A DNA stretch of 6,746 bases, from assembly GCA_937138275.1 (NCBI GenBank), contig CAKZOY010000145.1, forward strand, positions 1-6,746, in the 5' to 3' direction. Both the position numbers and the translations under genes were made by a program. Numbering within the stretch: position 1 is the stretch's first letter; the number at the start of each line of letters is the position of its first letter. This document shows positions 1 through 6,360 of this stretch, in pieces. Source of the DNA: an uncultured Chloroflexota bacterium (lineage in GTDB: Bacteria > Chloroflexota > Anaerolineae > B4-G1 > DUEL01). Below the pieces are notes generated by a model. That model saw only the letters and a list, made by a program, of their open reading frames with translations. It was not told the origin of the DNA and did not search any database.

Positions 1-1137
1 GAATTGCAACAGGTTGCCCAGCAGGTCCTGCAGAAAGGGATGGACCGGGTCAATTCTCGTCGCGGGGTGGTCATCGCTATGAACCCCCAGACCGGGGAGA
101 TTCTGGCGATGGTCAGCCTGCCGGCCTACGACAACAATCTCTTCGCCGAGGGCATCTCTCTGGAAGACTATCAGCGGTTGCTGGAGGACCCTCACCGCCC
201 GCTGATGAACCACGCCATTGCGGACCAGTTGCCCCCCGGCTCCATTTTCAAAATCATTCCCGCCGCCGCGGCGCTCCAGGAGGGGGTGTTGACGGCGCGA
301 ACCCGTCTCAATTGCCCCGGCACCATCATGCTGCCCAACAAGTATTATCCCAACGATCCGGAACGCGCACAGCCCTTCTATTGCTGGAAGCAGACCGGTC
401 ACGGCTGGCTGGATGTCGTGCACGGTCTGGCTTTCTCCTGCGACATCTTCTTCTACCAGGTGGGCGGAGGGTTTGAGCGGTTTGCCGGGCTGGGACTGGA
501 TAAGATTGTGGAGTATTCCCACCTCTTCGGCCTGGGGGCTCTGACAGGGATTGAACTGGAACAGGAAGCGCCGGGCCTTGTCCCCACCGCCCGCTGGAAG
601 CGGTTGACCATCGGGGAGAACTGGTCCACCGGTGATACGTACAACCTGTCCATCGGGCAAGGATACCTGCTGGTCACGCCGTTGCAGATGCTGAACGTGA
701 TGGCTGCCACCGCCAACGGTGGGACGCTCTACCGCCCGCGTATCGTCCACCACGTCACCGACGCGCAGGGGAACATTGTGCAACCCTTCACGCCGGAGAT
801 CAGCCGCACCCTGCCCATCTCGCCGGAGAACTGGGTGCTGATCCAGCAGGGGCTGGAGGGGGCGGTCGTCTACGGTACGGCGACCCGCGCCCAGGTGGCG
901 GGGGTGCGGGTGGCGGGCAAGACCGGCACCGCGCAGTTCTGCGACGACATCGCCCGGCAGATGGGCATCTGTCGGGAAGGCTTCGCCCAGCCGACCCATG
1001 CCTGGTTTATGGCCTACGCGCCGGTGGAGAACCCCCAGATTGCCCTCATCGTCTTTATCTACAACGGCGGCGAGGGCTCGGTGGCGGCGGTGCCCGTGGC
1101 GCAGGAGATTCTGGAGTGGTATTTCCACCGACGGTGA
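1..1137 (+). CDS. mrdA: Penicillin-binding protein 2 (class B transpeptidase), C-terminal part
   Basis: This is the transpeptidase domain of a class B penicillin-binding protein of the PBP2/MrdA type. The enzyme cross-links peptidoglycan stems outside the cytoplasmic membrane, normally as the partner of the RodA glycosyltransferase during elongation. The frame is open at the left edge, so 378 C-terminal residues are present; the family is usually about 600-700 residues, so the membrane anchor and dimerisation domain lie outside the window. Counting from base 1, the nucleophile motif is S81-I-F-K84 (in PPGSIFK), the second motif is S146-C-D148, and the third is K307-T-G309 (in AGKTGTAQF). An SxD rather than SxN second motif is the form used by PBP2 proteins and helps separate them from PBP3/FtsI. 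Several cysteines (LNCPG, FYCWK, and a pair around QFC...GIC) lie in the extracytoplasmic domain and could pair. A hairpin follows the stop. RodA and MreBCD would be expected upstream, outside the window. Confidence 0.93.
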   Translation, partial: ELQQVAQQVLQKGMDRVNSRRGVVIAMNPQTGEILAMVSLPAYDNNLFAEGISLEDYQRLLEDPHRPLMNHAIADQLPPGSIFKIIPAAAALQEGVLTARTRLNCPGTIMLPNKYYPNDPERAQPFYCWKQTGHGWLDVVHGLAFSCDIFFYQVGGGFERFAGLGLDKIVEYSHLFGLGALTGIELEQEAPGLVPTARWKRLTIGENWSTGDTYNLSIGQGYLLVTPLQMLNVMAATANGGTLYRPRIVHHVTDAQGNIVQPFTPEISRTLPISPENWVLIQQGLEGAVVYGTATRAQVAGVRVAGKTGTAQFCDDIARQMGICREGFAQPTHAWFMAYAPVENPQIALIVFIYNGGEGSVAAVPVAQEILEWYFHRR

Positions 1138-1154
1138 GAAGATTTGGCTTATAT

Positions 1155-1180
1155 CCAGACCTTGTGCAGGCAGGGTCTGG
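1155..1180 (+). terminator. Hairpin downstream of the PBP2 gene, possible terminator
   Basis: CCAGACC (1155-1161) pairs perfectly with GGTCTGG (1174-1180). The stem extends inward by three more pairs, one of them G-U, to give about 10 base pairs around a 6-base loop (1165-1170). It begins 17 bases after the PBP2 stop. The following sequence is CCTTTAG, with only three T residues, so it is a weak match to a classical intrinsic terminator. Position and stem quality support a terminator; the short T tract lowers confidence. Confidence 0.5.
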
Positions 1181-1186
1181 CCTTTA

Positions 1187-1293
1187 GCGCCCCCTCATCC
1201 CCCTGGCCTCCTCTCCCCCGCCGCGACGGGGGAGCAAGAGGGCAAGTAGGCAAGTGGGCAAATGCGGGGAGGGGGCAAGAGGTGGGGTGAAGG
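1187..1293. repeat. C/T-rich dispersed-type imperfect inverted repeat element
   Basis: The left arm is a C/T-rich block (from about 1189 to 1219). The right arm (about 1264-1292) is a G/A-rich block whose reverse complement is similar but not identical, again a run of CCC, CTCA/TTCA and CCTC words. Inside lies a perfect 8-bp stem, CTCCCCCG (1213-1220) with CGGGGGAG (1227-1234), around the 6-base loop CCGCGA. C/T-rich elements of this kind are common as dispersed non-coding repeats in GC-rich bacterial genomes. Copy number cannot be judged from one window. Confidence 0.5.
1233..1264 (+). repeat. Degenerate 8-bp tandem repeat
   Basis: Four units in an 8-base period: AGCAAGAG (1233-1240), GGCAAGTA (1241-1248), GGCAAGTG (1249-1256), GGCAAATG (1257-1264). 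The last three differ from each other at only one or two positions. It sits inside the C/T-rich inverted repeat element, between the inner stem and the right arm. Confidence 0.65.
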
Positions 1294-1298
1294 TACCC

Positions 1299-1328
1299 TT
1301 GAGAAAGTGCACTACTTTTGAACATAAG
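1299..1328 (+). promoter_or_regulatory. Candidate promoter of the DUF433 gene with a palindrome in the spacer
   Basis: TTGAGA (1299-1304) matches five of six bases of the sigma70-type -35 consensus. CATAAG (1323-1328) matches four of six of the -10 box at an 18-base spacing. The spacer contains the perfect palindrome AGTGCACT (1306-1313), placed where a repressor would block RNA polymerase. The start codon lies 32 bases beyond the -10 box. The prediction is weak because the -10 box is poor; the same palindrome in the next promoter (1835-1842) adds some weight. Confidence 0.35.
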
Positions 1329-1350
1329 CCGCAGATTTTTGTCTGGATGC

Positions 1351-1356
1351 AGGAGG
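1351..1356 (+). promoter_or_regulatory. Strong Shine-Dalgarno of the DUF433 gene
   Basis: A perfect AGGAGG lies four bases before the ATG at 1361 and fixes that start. It is the best ribosome binding site in the window and contrasts with the ppsR and mutS leaders, which have none. Confidence 0.85.
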
Positions 1357-1360
1357 AACT

Positions 1361-1720
1361 ATGCACACGGAAAGTTCTGTACTGTTAGTTGCTACTGAAC
1401 CCATCCCTCTCCGAATGGACGCCGATGGCGTGATACGCGTGGGGAACACGCGGGTCACCCTGGAGACTGTGGTGGAGGCGTTTCTGGAGGGTGCAACGGC
1501 TGAGGAGATCGTCCAGCAGTATCCCACTCTATCCCTTGCGGATGTCTACTCTACGATCAGTTACTACCTGAGACGGCGGCCCGAGGTGGAGTCCTACCTT
1601 GAACGACGTCGGCAGGAAGCCCAGCGAGTACGAGAGCAAAATGAAGCCAGGTTTGATCCCACGGGCATTCGGGCGCGTCTGTTATCTCGTCGGCAAAAAG
1701 AGAACGAGTGTGGCAGTTAG
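1361..1720 (+). CDS. DUF433 domain protein (antitoxin-like)
   Basis: This 119-residue protein belongs to the DUF433 family, small winged-helix-like proteins usually regarded as antitoxins (VapB-type role) of modules whose partner is a DUF5615 PIN-like toxin. The DUF433 core spans about residues 18-72: a strand-rich start (DADGVIRVGNTRVTL), a helix (VVEAFLEGATAEEIVQQYP) and the signature TLSLADVYSTISYYL. A highly charged helical tail follows (residues 71-96, rich in R and E), then a basic C-terminus (ARFDPTGIRARLLSRR) of the sort that may contact a partner. Length is normal and the frame is intact. The start is set by AGGAGG at proper spacing. The expected toxin is absent: none of the three forward frames of the following 158 bases resembles a DUF5615 protein. 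It could therefore be an orphan antitoxin or a stand-alone DNA-binding regulator. The family call is firm; the function is inferred. Confidence 0.85.
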   Translation: MHTESSVLLVATEPIPLRMDADGVIRVGNTRVTLETVVEAFLEGATAEEIVQQYPTLSLADVYSTISYYLRRRPEVESYLERRRQEAQRVREQNEARFDPTGIRARLLSRRQKENECGS

Positions 1721-1819
1721 AAAGCGTCTCCCAGAACGTGTTATGGTCGCATACGAGGTGAATTGCTGCGCAAGCCCTGGCATGAGGGGGATATATGATC
1801 AATCAAATGGGTCGCCGAC

Positions 1820-1825
1820 TATAAT
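1820..1825 (+). promoter_or_regulatory. Candidate -10 box (TATAAT) of the protease-ppsR-mutS operon
   Basis: A perfect TATAAT lies 53 bases before the ATG at 1879. The best upstream partner is TGATCA (1796-1801, 18-base spacer), which matches the -35 consensus at only three positions, so an activator or another sigma factor may be needed. Transcription would start near 1832, next to the 12-bp palindrome at 1833-1844. No other good promoter is seen upstream of the four following genes. Confidence 0.45.
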
Positions 1826-1832
1826 AGCCCGT

Positions 1833-1844
1833 GGAGTGCACTCC
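1833..1844. promoter_or_regulatory. Perfect 12-bp palindrome, candidate operator
   Basis: GGAGTGCACTCC reads the same on both strands. It begins seven bases after the TATAAT box, over the predicted transcription start, a common position for a repressor site. Its central eight bases, AGTGCACT, recur exactly at 1306-1313 in front of the DUF433 gene. The binding protein is unknown; the DUF433 product is one local candidate. Confidence 0.45.
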
Positions 1845-1878
1845 TGCAAGTATTCATATATGGACAAGGATTATTGCT

Positions 1879-2880
1879 ATGGACACCTACATCGCCCAGA
1901 TTCAATCCCTCAAGCAGCGGCATATTACCGACCTACTCTCCCGCCGCAATGTCGTCGGCTGCGGCATCGGCTACAAGATTCGGGAGGGGGTTCTCACCGA
2001 CGAACTGAGCCTGGTCGTCTCCGTCACGCACAAGGTGGACAAATCCACTCTGCACGCGGAGGACCTCATCCCCTCCCAGATGGACGGCATTCCGACCGAC
2101 GTGGTGGAGTTGGGAGTCCTGCGGGCGTTCCTGGGCCCGCGGGACCGCTGGCGCCCGGTCGTGCTGCCGGGGGTCTCCCTGGGCCATTATCACATCAGCG
2201 CCGGGACCTTCGGCTGCCTGGTGCGCCGCGGCAACGACCTCTTCATCCTCTCCAACAACCACGTCCTGGCCGATGTCAACAAGGGCCGTCGCGGGGACCC
2301 CATTCTCCAGCCCGGCCCTTCGGACGGAGGGACTGCGGGCGACGCGATTGCCGTGCTGGAGGAATTCGTCCCCCTGGACTTCGGGACCACCGAACCGGAA
2401 TGTCAGTTAGCCGGGCTGGTCGCGACCGGCCTGAACACCCTGGCGGCCCTGCTGGGCTCCCAGCACCGGCTGGAGCCGGTGAAGCAGACCCCCGGCGTAA
2501 ACCACGTGGACGCGGCGCTGGCCCGCCCCTTGCAGCCCGATATGGTCACTCCGGAAATCCTCGGGATCGGCGTCCCCACGGGCATCGGCGAGGCCGTTCT
2601 GGGGATGTCCGTCCAGAAAAGCGGCCGGACAACCGGGCACACCACCGGTATGATCACCCAGATTGACGCTACAGTGCGGATTGACTACTACGGCCCGCAG
2701 GCCCTCTTTGAGGGGCAACTGATCGTCTCCCCGATGAGCCAGCCGGGCGACTCCGGCTCTGCTGTCCTGGACCAGGACCGTCGGGTGGTGGGCCTGCTCT
2801 TCGCCGGCTCCGAGGCGGCGACCATCATCAACCCCATCGCCGACGTCCTGACCGCCCTGCGGGTGGAAGTGGTAACGTAA
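1879..2880 (+). CDS. Trypsin-like serine protease, NAL1-like, cytoplasmic
   Basis: This is a 333-residue trypsin-fold protein of the type related to plant NAL1, seen in many bacteria as an uncharacterised S1-like peptidase. Residues 1-85 form the characteristic N-terminal domain (NVVGCGIGYK, then LSLVVSV, then MDGIPTDVVELG). The protease part follows and has a complete triad: H128 (LSNNHVLAD), D211 (VNHVDAALARP) and S292 in the classic QPGDSGSAVL. No signal peptide or membrane segment is visible, so it should act in the cytoplasm. The ATG at 1879 is preferred: AAGGA (1866-1870) sits eight bases upstream and homologous sequence begins soon after. A GTG at 1831 would add 16 unrelated residues and run through the palindrome. 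The substrate is unknown. Only 42 bases separate it from ppsR with no terminator, so co-transcription is likely. The family and triad are clear; activity is inferred. Confidence 0.82.
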   Translation: MDTYIAQIQSLKQRHITDLLSRRNVVGCGIGYKIREGVLTDELSLVVSVTHKVDKSTLHAEDLIPSQMDGIPTDVVELGVLRAFLGPRDRWRPVVLPGVSLGHYHISAGTFGCLVRRGNDLFILSNNHVLADVNKGRRGDPILQPGPSDGGTAGDAIAVLEEFVPLDFGTTEPECQLAGLVATGLNTLAALLGSQHRLEPVKQTPGVNHVDAALARPLQPDMVTPEILGIGVPTGIGEAVLGMSVQKSGRTTGHTTGMITQIDATVRIDYYGPQALFEGQLIVSPMSQPGDSGSAVLDQDRRVVGLLFAGSEAATIINPIADVLTALRVEVVT

Positions 2881-2895
2881 AAGCACAGGTCGCAA

Positions 2896-2922
2896 ACGGA
2901 ATACGGAATACGCAACACTCCC
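2896..2922 (+). repeat. 7-base periodic leader before ppsR
   Basis: Units in a 7-base period run up to the start codon: ACGGAAT (2896-2902), ACGGAAT (2903-2909), ACGCAAC (2910-2916), then ACTCCC (2917-2922) followed by the A of the ATG. The tract fills most of the 42-base gap between the protease stop and ppsR, and no Shine-Dalgarno-like sequence is present. Confidence 0.6.
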
Positions 2923-3747
2923 ATGAATCCCCACATCGTCTTCGCCGTCTCCGACGGCACGGGTACAACCGCCGAGCGGGTACTCCGGGCTGCCCTGACC
3001 CAGTTTGACGTGCCGGTAGAGGTGCGCCGGATCGGGGAAGTCCGCACAGGGGAACGGGTGCGGGAGGTAGTACAGGAGGCTGCGGAGGCCGGCGCCCTTA
3101 TCGTTCACACCCTCGTCTCTGCCGAACTTCGGGAGGCGATGTTTGAGGAGGGCCGTCGCCAGCATGTGCACACCCTGGACCTGATGGGGCCGCTCCTGGA
3201 GCGCCTCACCGATCTGGTGGGAATAGCCCCGCTGGCCCAGCCCGGCCTCTACCGGATGGAGGACTTCAACAAGCGGATTGAGGCCGTGGACTTCGCCCTG
3301 CGCCACGACGACGGCCGCAATGCCGATGAATTGACCCATGCCGAAATCGTCCTGGTGGGCGTCTCCCGAACCGGCAAAACCCCGCTCAGCATCTACCTGG
3401 CCTACCGGGGGTGGCTGGTGGGCAACGTCCCCATCGTGATGGAGGTCAACCCACCCCCTGTCCTCTTTCGTTTGCCGCCGGAGCGGGTCATCGGCCTGAC
3501 GGTGGAGCCCAGCCGCCTGGCTCAACTGCGCCAGGTGCGCGCCCGTCGGATCAGTTCCATTGTCAGCGACTATGCCGACGTCCGGCGCGTCCGGGCAGAG
3601 GTCGTCTACGCCCTGGAACTCTGCCATCGGCATGGCTGGCGCGTCGTGGACATGACCTCCAAACCGGTGGAGGAGGCCGCGGCCGAAGTCGTCGCCCTCA
3701 TCCGCAGCCCGGAGACCGAAAACGAACGGTGGCACGCAGAGAAATAA
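2923..3747 (+). CDS. ppsR: PEP synthase / pyruvate phosphate dikinase regulatory kinase-phosphorylase
   Basis: This 274-residue protein belongs to the PpsR/PPDK regulatory protein family (formerly DUF299). Members are bifunctional: an ADP-dependent kinase that phosphorylates a threonine of phosphoenolpyruvate synthase or pyruvate phosphate dikinase and switches it off, and a phosphate-dependent phosphorylase that reverses this. They control the pyruvate/PEP step in the cytoplasm. Visible family marks are the N-terminal ISDGTG-like motif (AVSDGTGTTAE, residues 8-18), the RIEAVDFALRHDDG segment before the nucleotide site, and the P-loop G146-VSRTGK-T153 followed by PLSIYLA. The length matches the family (about 270-280). 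The ATG at 2923 places the first motif at its usual distance; it has no Shine-Dalgarno and is preceded by a 7-base repeat. The target enzyme is not in the window, so whether it acts on PEP synthase or on the dikinase is open and the symbol is provisional. Its TAA stop overlaps the repeat in front of mutS. Confidence 0.9.
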   Translation: MNPHIVFAVSDGTGTTAERVLRAALTQFDVPVEVRRIGEVRTGERVREVVQEAAEAGALIVHTLVSAELREAMFEEGRRQHVHTLDLMGPLLERLTDLVGIAPLAQPGLYRMEDFNKRIEAVDFALRHDDGRNADELTHAEIVLVGVSRTGKTPLSIYLAYRGWLVGNVPIVMEVNPPPVLFRLPPERVIGLTVEPSRLAQLRQVRARRISSIVSDYADVRRVRAEVVYALELCHRHGWRVVDMTSKPVEEAAAEVVALIRSPETENERWHAEK

Positions 3748-3801
3748 TCTGCAATCTGCAATCTGCAATTTTGAATCTGCAATTTTGAACCCGCAATCCG
3801 C
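3746..3801 (+). repeat. Eight-unit 7-bp tandem repeat leading into mutS
   Basis: Eight consecutive 7-base units fill the whole gap: AATCTGC three times (3746-3766), AATTTTG (3767-3773), AATCTGC (3774-3780), AATTTTG (3781-3787), AACCCGC (3788-3794) and AATCCGC (3795-3801). The first unit starts inside the ppsR TAA stop (3745-3747) and the last ends directly before the mutS ATG. All units begin with AA. There is no Shine-Dalgarno sequence and no terminator. Confidence 0.9.
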
Positions 3802-6360
3802 ATGGATGTCACACCCATCCGCAAACAGTACCTGCAACTGAAGGCCCAGCACCCCGACGCCATCCTCTTCTTCCGGTTGGGCGACTTCTACGAAACCTTT
3901 GACGCCGACGCCGAGATCGCCGCGCGGGAACTGGACCTGGTGCTGACCTCCCGGCCCGTCGCCAAGGGGGTGCGCGTGCCGATGGCGGGCGTCCCCCACC
4001 ACGCCGTGGAGAACTACATCGCGCGCCTGATTGAGAAGGGCTACCGCGTCGCCATTGCTGAACAGGTCGGGGAGGTCACCGGGAAAGGACTGGTGGAGCG
4101 GGAAGTGGTGCGGGTCGTTACGCCGGGCACGGTGGTGGAACCGAACTTGCTGGACGCGCGCCGTCCCAACTACCTGGCCGCGCTGGTCGTGGACGACGAC
4201 CGCGCCGGCCTGGCCTACGCCGACATCACCACCGGCGAGTTCGCCACCACCCAACTGGCCCGGGAGGAGGTGCCCCGCGAACTGGCCCGCTTGCAGCCCC
4301 GCGAATGCCTCTATCCCGACGCCCGGGAGTGGAAATCCGCCGCATCTGCCACCAGTCCACCGCTTCCGGAACTGAACTTCCCGGGCATTCACTTCACGCC
4401 CTGGCCGACCTACCGATTTGAGTTGGGCGCGGCCCGCCAGACTCTTCTGGACCACTTCAGCGTCACCACCCTGGAGGGCTTCGGGTGCGAGGGGAAACCG
4501 CTGGCTGTCCGCGCCGCTGGGGCCATTCTCCACTACCTCCAGGAGACCCAGAAGGGGGCGCTGGCCCAACTGACTACCCTGCGCACCTACTCCACCGACC
4601 GTTTTCTTGTCCTGGACCCCGCTACCCGCCGCAATCTGGAACTGACGGAGACGCTGCGGGACCGGCGGGTGCAGGGCTCGCTCCTGGGAGTGCTGGACCG
4701 GACGCTGACGCCGATGGGCGGGCGGCTGATGCGCCTGCGCATCTCCCAGCCGCTGGTGGACCGGGAGGCCATTGAGCGGCGGCTGGACGAGGTGGAACGG
4801 TTTGTACAGGACGGCGTCCTGCGCGCCCGCGTCCGGGAGGCGCTGAAGGATATGCCCGACCTGGAGCGGCTGGTCAATCGGGTCGTGGGGGGTATCGCCA
4901 CCCCGCGCGACCTCATCGGCATCCGTCGGGCGCTGGAGGCCGGGGCGCGCCTTCCCGCCGACGCGCTCCCCGATGCCGCCATCCATCCCTCTCCGGAGAT
5001 CGCCGACCTCATCCGGCGCGCCATTGTGGACGACCCACCGGCCTCCCTTTCCGTTGGGGGCGTCATCCGCCCGGGATTCTCCGAAGAACTGGACGGTCTC
5101 CTGCGCTCCGTCCGGGAGGCGAAGGAGTGGCTGGCCTCGCTGGAGCGCCGGGAGCAGGAGCGCACCGGCATCAAAAACCTGAAGGTCGGGTACAACAAAG
5201 TTTTTGGCTATTACATTGAGGTCACGAAGGCCAACCTCCACGCCGTCCCCGCCGACTACATCCGCAAGCAGACCCTGGTCAACGCCGAGCGGTTCATCAC
5301 CCCCGAACTGAAGGAGGTGGAGACGCTCATCCTCAATGCCGAGGACCGGCAGGCAGAGGTGGAAACGCGGCTCTTCCGGGACGTCTGTGCCCGAATCGCC
5401 GCTCGCGCCGGGACGCTTCTGGAGACGGCGCGAGCGGTGGCGCGGCTGGACGTCGCCGCGGCGCTGGCCGAGGTTGCCGTCCGCAACCGCTATATCCGTC
5501 CCGAACTGACCGATGAGAACGTCCTGGAGATTGTCGGCGGGCGGCATCCGGTGGTGGAGCAATCCATCTCCGAACCCTTCGTCCCCAACGACCTCCATCT
5601 GGACGAAGAGACGCGTATCCTGGTCATCACCGGGCCCAATATGGCCGGGAAGACCGTCTACATCCGCCAGAACGCCCTGATCGTCATCATGGCCCAGATG
5701 GGGAGTTTCGTCCCGGCGGAACGGGCGCGCATCGGCATCGTGGACCGGATTTTCACCCGTATCGGGGCGCAGGACGAGGTGGCGGCGGGCCAGTCAACCT
5801 TTATGGTGGAGATGATAGAGACGGCGAACATCCTGAACAACGCCACGCCCCGCAGTCTGCTCATTCTGGACGAGGTGGGACGGGGTACCAGCACCTACGA
5901 CGGCATCTCCATCGCCTGGGCGGTGGTGGAATACCTGCACAACCACCCCCAGCGGCGGGCCCGTACCCTCTTCGCCACCCACTATCACGAACTGACGGAA
6001 CTGGCCGACCGGCTGCCCGGCGTGGAAAACGTCAACCTGGCGGTGGTGGAGGAGAGGGGGGAGGTCATCTTTCTGCACAAAGTCGTCCCCGGCGGCGCCG
6101 ACCGCTCCTACGGCATCCACGTGGCCCAACTGGCGGGCGTCCCCCGACCGGTCATCCAGCGGGCGCAGGAACTTCTCAAGGGGCTGGAGAGCGGCAAATT
6201 CCGGCCGGGCACCCCTGCGCCTCGCCCGTACCAGCCCATCCTCTTCACCGACGAGCATCCGGTGCTGGAGGAACTGTGCAAACTGGATATTTCCCAGATG
6301 ACGCCGCTGGAAGCGATCAACAAACTCTACGAGTTGCAGCGGCAGGTGCAGAAGAATTGA
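3802..6360 (+). CDS. mutS: DNA mismatch repair protein MutS
   Basis: This 852-residue protein is MutS, which recognises base-base mismatches and small loops after replication and, as an ATP-driven clamp, calls in MutL. The mismatch-reading motif is F29-Y-E31 in RLGDFYETF, equivalent to Phe36/Glu38 in E. coli. The connector, lever and clamp domains fill the middle. The ATPase has Walker A G611-PNMAGK-T618, Walker B with D690-E691 (LLILDEVGRGTS), and the FATHYHELT motif at 724-732. The C-terminus ends in the usual PLEAINKLYELQRQV helix. Length equals the family norm (about 850-870) and no key residue is missing, so this is true MutS (MutS1), not MutS2. The ATG at 3802 puts the mismatch motif at its normal distance from the N-terminus; the only leader is the 7-base repeat. 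mutL is not in the window. The nucleotidyltransferase gene downstream overlaps the stop. Confidence 0.98.
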   Translation: MDVTPIRKQYLQLKAQHPDAILFFRLGDFYETFDADAEIAARELDLVLTSRPVAKGVRVPMAGVPHHAVENYIARLIEKGYRVAIAEQVGEVTGKGLVEREVVRVVTPGTVVEPNLLDARRPNYLAALVVDDDRAGLAYADITTGEFATTQLAREEVPRELARLQPRECLYPDAREWKSAASATSPPLPELNFPGIHFTPWPTYRFELGAARQTLLDHFSVTTLEGFGCEGKPLAVRAAGAILHYLQETQKGALAQLTTLRTYSTDRFLVLDPATRRNLELTETLRDRRVQGSLLGVLDRTLTPMGGRLMRLRISQPLVDREAIERRLDEVERFVQDGVLRARVREALKDMPDLERLVNRVVGGIATPRDLIGIRRALEAGARLPADALPDAAIHPSPEIADLIRRAIVDDPPASLSVGGVIRPGFSEELDGLLRSVREAKEWLASLERREQERTGIKNLKVGYNKVFGYYIEVTKANLHAVPADYIRKQTLVNAERFITPELKEVETLILNAEDRQAEVETRLFRDVCARIAARAGTLLETARAVARLDVAAALAEVAVRNRYIRPELTDENVLEIVGGRHPVVEQSISEPFVPNDLHLDEETRILVITGPNMAGKTVYIRQNALIVIMAQMGSFVPAERARIGIVDRIFTRIGAQDEVAAGQSTFMVEMIETANILNNATPRSLLILDEVGRGTSTYDGISIAWAVVEYLHNHPQRRARTLFATHYHELTELADRLPGVENVNLAVVEERGEVIFLHKVVPGGADRSYGIHVAQLAGVPRPVIQRAQELLKGLESGKFRPGTPAPRPYQPILFTDEHPVLEELCKLDISQMTPLEAINKLYELQRQVQKN

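Noticed and set aside
1213..1234. The perfect stem CTCCCCCG/CGGGGGAG as a transcription terminator
   Set aside because: It is followed by a purine-rich AGCAAGAGGGC stretch with no T run. It fits better as part of the C/T-rich dispersed element.
1831..1878. An upstream GTG start for the protease
   Set aside because: It would add 16 residues unlike the family, has no ribosome binding site and runs through the palindrome at the predicted transcription start. The ATG at 1879 has AAGGA at good spacing.
1599..2666. A 355-codon top-strand frame overlapping the DUF433 gene and the protease
   Set aside because: It is out of frame with both real genes and its product is a low-complexity run of R, G, P and A. 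The correct frame carries the GDSGS, NNHV and VDAALA motifs.
3746..3801. The heptamer array as a CRISPR or protein-coding repeat
   Set aside because: Units are only 7 bases with no spacers, and the array lies wholly between a stop codon and a start codon.
2407..5598. A 1063-codon open frame on the bottom strand, antisense to the protease, ppsR and mutS genes
   Set aside because: The top strand encodes clear protein families with intact motifs over the same bases. The antisense product is rich in G, R, Q and H with no recognisable domain, as expected when GC-biased codons leave the opposite frame free of stops.
6276..6356. An in-frame ATG as start of the nucleotidyltransferase
   Set aside because: The 27 extra residues are encoded by another frame of the conserved mutS C-terminus and do not resemble the family. 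The TTG overlapping the mutS stop gives the normal distance to the GS motif.
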